Of a stretch of 9,047 nucleotides of DNA, positions 5,879 to 9,047 are shown one piece after another. Origin of the DNA: Bacteroidales bacterium (GTDB lineage: Bacteria; Bacteroidota; Bacteroidia; Bacteroidales; VadinHA17); the NCBI GenBank assembly GCA_003155705.1, contig PMEC01000048.1, positions 16,623-25,669 on the forward strand, written 5' to 3'. The stretch's first letter is position 1. The number at the start of each line of letters is the position of its first letter. Position numbers and translations under genes: made by a program. Below the pieces are notes generated by a model, which saw nothing but the letters and a program-made list of their open reading frames with translations, was not told where the DNA came from and searched no databases.

Positions 5879-6598
5879 TCAGAAAAGAAGAGAGAGAAGA
5901 GAGACAATTATATAAGCCGGAATTATTCCGGTGATACTTCCGATACCGAAAACTAAGATCATTATTGCACACAAAACAATCAAAACATACCTTCCTTCAT
6001 TACCTTTTATCTTAAGATTCTTGAATTTAAGCGACAACAAAGGGATTCGTGTCACCATAAGAACCGATAGTGATAAAGATAAAATTATCAATGAGATGGG
6101 TGAAGTCATGAATGAAGTCAGAAAAGCTGAACCGGAATAATAACCACCAAGGACTATTGAGATTACAGCAAGGGCATTAGCCGGCGTAGGTAATCCTTTA
6201 AAAGATGTTGTTTGTGTTGTATCGGTATTAAATATGGCAAGTCTCAGCGCTGCACAAACTGGCATAATTGCAGAAATTAAAAGAAATATCAGAGAAGAGT
6301 GCCCGAAGACACAAAATCCTGCCTTGCTGACAGGAGAAAAAGAAGCATGCAACAGATAGTAAATAATTAAGCCGGGTGCCACACCAAAACTGACTATATC
6401 TGCCAGACTATCAAGCTCTTTACCGATTTCTGAATAGGCTTTTAAGGTCCTTGCTGAAAATCCATCGAGAAAGTCAAACATCATGGCTAAAAGTATAAGC
6501 CATGAAGCTGTGTTTATATCTCCGTTAAGGATGAAGATTATCGAAATAAACCCTGAAGCAAGATTAAGTGAAGTGATAAAATTTGGTATGTGTCTCAT
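5879..6598 (-). CDS. pssA: CDP-diacylglycerol--serine O-phosphatidyltransferase (phosphatidylserine synthase)
   Basis: A 239-aa integral membrane enzyme of the CDP-alcohol phosphatidyltransferase family. It makes phosphatidylserine from CDP-diacylglycerol and serine, the precursor of phosphatidylethanolamine. The complete catalytic motif is present at residues 42-67: D42-x2-D45-G46-x2-A49-R50-x8-G59-x3-D63-x3-D67. It is followed by IVSFGVAPG (68-76), which is typical of the serine-specific branch. The N-terminus MRHIPNFITSLNLASGFISI is also characteristic: IPN, then T-x-x-N-x-x-x-G. About six to seven further spans follow, to residue 239. It is the Bacillus-type membrane enzyme, unrelated to the E. 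coli PssA. No Shine-Dalgarno precedes the ATG. No phosphatidylserine decarboxylase gene lies in the window. It converges on the cyd side, with its stop 34 nt from the end of the 42-codon frame. Confidence 0.93.
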   Translation of the reverse strand: MRHIPNFITSLNLASGFISIIFILNGDINTASWLILLAMMFDFLDGFSARTLKAYSEIGKELDSLADIVSFGVAPGLIIYYLLHASFSPVSKAGFCVFGHSSLIFLLISAIMPVCAALRLAIFNTDTTQTTSFKGLPTPANALAVISIVLGGYYSGSAFLTSFMTSPISLIILSLSLSVLMVTRIPLLSLKFKNLKIKGNEGRYVLIVLCAIMILVFGIGSITGIIPAYIIVSLLSLLF

Positions 6599-6623
6599 TA
6601 GTAAGAATTCTCGTCCGGGAGGT

Positions 6624-6631
6624 CAAAATTA
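6624..6631 (-). promoter_or_regulatory. Candidate -7 element for pssA
   Basis: On the minus strand these bases read TAATTTTG, a TAnnTTTG match about 26 nt upstream of the pssA ATG. It would give a leader of roughly 20 nt. No convincing TTTG -33 element lies at the expected distance, so support is limited to this element and its position. Confidence 0.35.
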
Positions 6632-6691
6632 AGATAAATTTCAATTTTAATTACAGATAATCGAAAATGATTTTGTCCTATTTACCAGCCT

Positions 6692-6721
6692 CTTGTTGTA
6701 ATCAAAAATTTAATAAATTTG
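6692..6721 (+). promoter_or_regulatory. Candidate promoter for the HAD-cyclotransferase pair
   Basis: CTTG (6692-6695, a near match to -33 TTTG) is followed after 18 nt by TAAATTTG (6714-6721), a perfect TAnnTTTG. Transcription would begin near 6728 and leave about 14 nt before the ATG at 6742, with no Shine-Dalgarno. The neighbouring pssA gene is divergent, so this 143-nt gap must hold promoters for both directions. Confidence 0.5.
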
Positions 6722-6741
6722 ATTCCTCATAATATCCTTGC

Positions 6742-7194
6742 ATGGACGATTTCCGGAACATTAAAATTGCTGTCGATTTCGATGGCACAATTGTAGAACA
6801 CGATTACCCGAAAATCGGAAAGGAGAGACTTTTTGCCTTCAGGACGCTGAAAGAGCTTGAAAAACAGGGTGCAAGCCTGATATTATGGACTTTCCGCACT
6901 GGTAAAGAACTTGAAGAGGCAGTTGAATATTGCAGGAATAACGGTATTGAATTCTATGCAATAAACAGAAATTACCCTGAGGAGGTGATAGATGAAACAG
7001 TAAGCAGAAAGATCGATGCTGATATTTATATAGATGATAAGAACCTGGGAGGCTTCCCGGGATGGAGTGAAGTCTGGCAAATTCTTAATCCTTATGAGCT
7101 TCAGGAAAAACTTGCAGAAAAAAGAATATCGGCAAGCAGAAAAAAATTACTTAAAAGACTTTTTGGAAAAAAACCTAAGAATAATGAAAACTGA
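6742..7194 (+). CDS. Capless HAD-superfamily hydrolase-like protein
   Basis: A 150-aa cytosolic protein with a minimal HAD fold and no cap domain. Motif I is VDFDGT (residues 11-16), with both aspartates of DxD present. Motif II is LWTFRTG, with the Thr in place. Motif IV is IYIDDKNLGG, with paired aspartates for Mg2+. The sequences YPKIGKERLFAFRTLKEL and FYAINRNYPEE are, from memory, typical of a small HAD family common in Bacteroidota (similar to B. thetaiotaomicron BT0820). Its substrate is unknown. The expected lysine/arginine of motif III may be the Arg/Lys in VSRKIDADI. The C-terminal 25 residues are strongly basic (SRKKLLKRLFGKKPK), unusual for a compact HAD core; they may bind nucleic acid or membrane lipid, which is speculation. 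Only one start is reasonable. The end overlaps the next gene by 11 nt. It is probably a phosphatase, but catalysis is not shown. Confidence 0.85.
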   Translation: MDDFRNIKIAVDFDGTIVEHDYPKIGKERLFAFRTLKELEKQGASLILWTFRTGKELEEAVEYCRNNGIEFYAINRNYPEEVIDETVSRKIDADIYIDDKNLGGFPGWSEVWQILNPYELQEKLAEKRISASRKKLLKRLFGKKPKNNEN

Positions 7195-8302
7195 ATATCA
7201 GAAATATTTCCTTCTGCTAACTTTAATTATGCTCATTACATGGATCTTATCATGTTCAGGCAGGTCAGGAAAAACACCTGAAAATAAAACAGAACCTGTT
7301 ATTAAAGTTCGTGAAGAGCCACCATTGAAGCTGATAAAAATGACTTCACCGGAAGAAAATGCCGGATTTAAATTAAATGAACAAATTAAAATAGTTCTAT
7401 CTTCTGAAGATAAAAATAGTCCCGATTCTATTAAGATATGGTTTGATAGTCAGTTTGTTACAGTATTAAAATCATTACCCTGGGCGTATACAATTTCTTC
7501 ATCATTGGTAACAAAAACCGGAAGAAAATCGCTAAAGGTTATTGCCTACAAATCAGGTAGTAATCCTCAGACTATCACCCGCTTTCTGATAGTTTATTCA
7601 GATATTAAACCCCAAAGGAATAGCTATAAGGTTATCAAAACGTACCCTCACGACAAAAGTGCATTTACTCAGGGTTTAGTATATGAGAATGGATTGTTTT
7701 ATGAAGGAACCGGTGAGGTAGGGACAAGTTATTTACGAAAAGTCGAACCTGAAACGGGCAAGGTTTTGTTTCAGTTAAACCTTGACCCACCCCTGTTTGG
7801 AGAAGGAATAGCCATTCTGGGAGATCGGATTTTTCAGCTTACATGGGAGAGCAAAGTAGGTTTTGTATACAACAAAAATACCATGAAGCAAATCAATAAA
7901 ATCTATTACCAGACAGAAGGTTGGGGTTTAACAACTATCGGAGATAAACTGGTTATGAGCGATGGGACAAATTGTCTATATTTTATGGATCCTGATCAAT
8001 TCACCATAGTCTCCAGGCTAGAGGTCTACGATAATGAAAAAAAAGTTGAAAAACTAAACGAACTCGAATATATTAACGGTGAAATCTGGGCAAATATCTG
8101 GCAGACTGACCTTATTGCTAGGATAGATCCATCAAGCGGTAAGGTATTAAGATATATCAATCTTCAAGGAATTCTTTCTGACCCTGAAACGGATACCAAT
8201 GTGAATGTTCTTAATGGAATTGCATATGATCAGGCCGGTAAGAGAATATTTGTCACCGGTAAAAACTGGCCAAAACTATTTGAGATCAGGGTTACTGAAT
8301 AA
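7184..8302 (+). CDS. Glutaminyl-peptide cyclotransferase lipoprotein with N-terminal Ig-like domain
   Basis: A 372-aa enzyme of the plant/bacterial-type glutamine cyclotransferase family, which converts N-terminal Gln of peptides to pyroglutamate. The ATG at 7184 is chosen over an in-frame ATG at 7034. The signal peptide starts exactly here (MKTEYQKYFLLLTLIMLITW), and the longer form would be 50 residues of out-of-frame HAD sequence. A lipobox ILSC puts the lipidated Cys at 24, so the protein is membrane-anchored. Residues ~50-140 look like an Ig-type beta-sandwich. The cyclotransferase beta-propeller spans ~148-372: YPHDKSAFTQGL, EGTGEVGTSYLRKV, FGEGIA, QLTWES, GWGLT, MSDGT, LNELEYINGEIWANIW, IARIDP, LNGIAYD and FVTGKNWP. 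These match the family's repeating blades and conserved Trp, Glu and Asn positions. It shares a transcript with the HAD gene (11-nt overlap). No Shine-Dalgarno is visible. Confidence 0.92.
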   Translation: MKTEYQKYFLLLTLIMLITWILSCSGRSGKTPENKTEPVIKVREEPPLKLIKMTSPEENAGFKLNEQIKIVLSSEDKNSPDSIKIWFDSQFVTVLKSLPWAYTISSSLVTKTGRKSLKVIAYKSGSNPQTITRFLIVYSDIKPQRNSYKVIKTYPHDKSAFTQGLVYENGLFYEGTGEVGTSYLRKVEPETGKVLFQLNLDPPLFGEGIAILGDRIFQLTWESKVGFVYNKNTMKQINKIYYQTEGWGLTTIGDKLVMSDGTNCLYFMDPDQFTIVSRLEVYDNEKKVEKLNELEYINGEIWANIWQTDLIARIDPSSGKVLRYINLQGILSDPETDTNVNVLNGIAYDQAGKRIFVTGKNWPKLFEIRVTE

Positions 8303-9047
8303 TCTTCGTCCCATAGACAATATTAATGCATGATGGAATTATGCTGAATTCAGCAGGTGTATGCCCAAGTGATTCACCATCAGCCTCAACATACAAAAGT
8401 GAATCTGATCTTACAATAATATTCTTACATTTATACCCATCAACTTTGGGATGATCAAGGATGGTCCCGTTATATAGAATTTTCAGATTCAGAATTATTT
8501 CAATCTTCCCCATTCCTTTTATAATAGTGACATCCAGAATACCATCATCTGGAACCGCGAAAGGGGTTTGTCGCATCCCTCCACCACAATACCTCCCGTT
8601 TCCAACATTCAGTGAGAAAATATTGGCTTCGGTTTTATTCCCGTCTATAACTATCTCTGCATTAGTGTTTTTATATGAGATAAGGCTCATGAGCAGATTA
8701 TAGAAATAGATGGCTTTCCCGCTTTTCCCTTTATCTTTCTGGACATTTGTTCTCTTCACAACAACCGATTCAAATCCAAGTCCCGCAATATTTATAAAGA
8801 ATCTTTGGCATTTCTCCGTGCCATTAAAATAGTTGATCCGGCCAATATCATGCAACATTGTTTTTTCTTCCTGAATTATATCTATAGCCTTTTGATAGTT
8901 CAAAGGAATTCCAAACATTCTTCCCCAGTCATTTCCTGTACCGACCGGTATCAGACCTAGTATTATATCTTTTGTTGGGCATATAGTCTGGATGAAAGCC
9001 CCGTTTACTATCTCATTTAGGGTCCCGTCTCCGCCAACGCAAAGAAT
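8292..9047 (-). CDS. Diacylglycerol/lipid kinase family protein (5'-truncated)
   Basis: The frame stays open through position 9047, so the Met at 8918 is internal and 43 more residues are visible upstream, 251 in all. The start is beyond the window. The catalytic (DAGK_cat) domain is marked by GGDGTLNE (fragment residues 5-12), the nucleotide-binding glycine motif, and PVGTGNDWGR (34-43). The C-terminal YegS/DgkB-type domain has GLGFES (89-94), VGNGRYCGGGM (148-158), PDDGILD (166-172) and EADGE (221-225). The family phosphorylates diacylglycerol or related lipids with ATP at the inner membrane face. In Bacteroidota some members act on sphingolipid-type bases, so the exact lipid is open. The last 11 nt overlap the end of the cyclotransferase gene on the other strand, leaving no room for a separate terminator. 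Confidence 0.93.
   Translation of the reverse strand: MLCVGGDGTLNEIVNGAFIQTICPTKDIILGLIPVGTGNDWGRMFGIPLNYQKAIDIIQEEKTMLHDIGRINYFNGTEKCQRFFINIAGLGFESVVVKRTNVQKDKGKSGKAIYFYNLLMSLISYKNTNAEIVIDGNKTEANIFSLNVGNGRYCGGGMRQTPFAVPDDGILDVTIIKGMGKIEIILNLKILYNGTILDHPKVDGYKCKNIIVRSDSLLYVEADGESLGHTPAEFSIIPSCINIVYGTKIIQ

Noticed and set aside
5867..5883. Hairpin TCTGAT-TTCAG-ATCAGA at the pssA stop, considered as terminator
   Set aside because: The stem is only 6 bp and no U tract follows on either strand (A-rich on both exits); too weak to call.
5931..6140. 69-codon plus-strand frame inside pssA
   Set aside because: It is antisense to a well-supported gene and resembles no known protein.
7034..7183. Upstream in-frame extension of the cyclotransferase gene
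   Set aside because: It overlaps the HAD gene in another frame and would bury the signal peptide and lipobox behind 50 unrelated residues; the ATG at 7184 is better.

Overview
The window reads as chromosomal DNA from a member of the Bacteroidota, probably a Bacteroidia-type anaerobe or microaerophile. The evidence is low GC, scarce Shine-Dalgarno sequences, several matches to the TAnnTTTG -7 promoter element of this phylum, and a small DUF4492-like gene placed directly before cydA-cydB. No rRNA, tRNA, CRISPR array, transposase or phage gene was seen. The gene content is mostly housekeeping and stress genes; the less explained material lies between the genes and in very small reading frames.

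Layout. Nucleotides 1-726 (+) hold the 3' part of an A-type flavoprotein (flavodiiron protein), an O2/NO-reducing enzyme. It converges on an Hsp20 small heat shock protein (750-1175, -), with a shared hairpin terminator at 702-744. A 246-nt divergent intergenic region follows, with a candidate promoter and an imperfect palindrome in its spacer. Next comes a plus-strand run: AI-2E/PerM-family membrane protein (1422-2615), DUF4492-like single-span protein (2638-2877), cydA (2870-4426) and cydB (4439-5569). After cydB, 309 nt hold two heptad-repeat blocks in opposite orientation (5569-5655) and a 42-codon reading frame (5716-5844) for a single-span membrane peptide. This frame is a candidate accessory subunit of cytochrome bd. 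A phosphatidylserine synthase (5879-6598, -) follows. Divergent from it are a capless HAD-family protein (6742-7194, +) and a lipoprotein glutaminyl-peptide cyclotransferase (7184-8302, +), which overlap by 11 nt. The window ends in a 5'-truncated diacylglycerol/lipid kinase (8292-9047, -) whose 3' end overlaps the cyclotransferase by 11 nt.

How they fit together. Flavodiiron protein, cytochrome bd and Hsp20 would suit an anaerobe that must survive or use traces of oxygen: soluble O2/NO reduction, membrane quinol oxidation, and protein holding under stress. The second half is envelope-oriented: phosphatidylserine synthesis, lipid phosphorylation and an exported lipoprotein enzyme.

Most worth a second look are the inverted heptad array directly after cydB, the 42-aa frame behind it, and the palindrome placed between the -33 and -7 elements before the AI-2E gene. 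All assignments come from reading the sequence and remembered family motifs; no database search was run.
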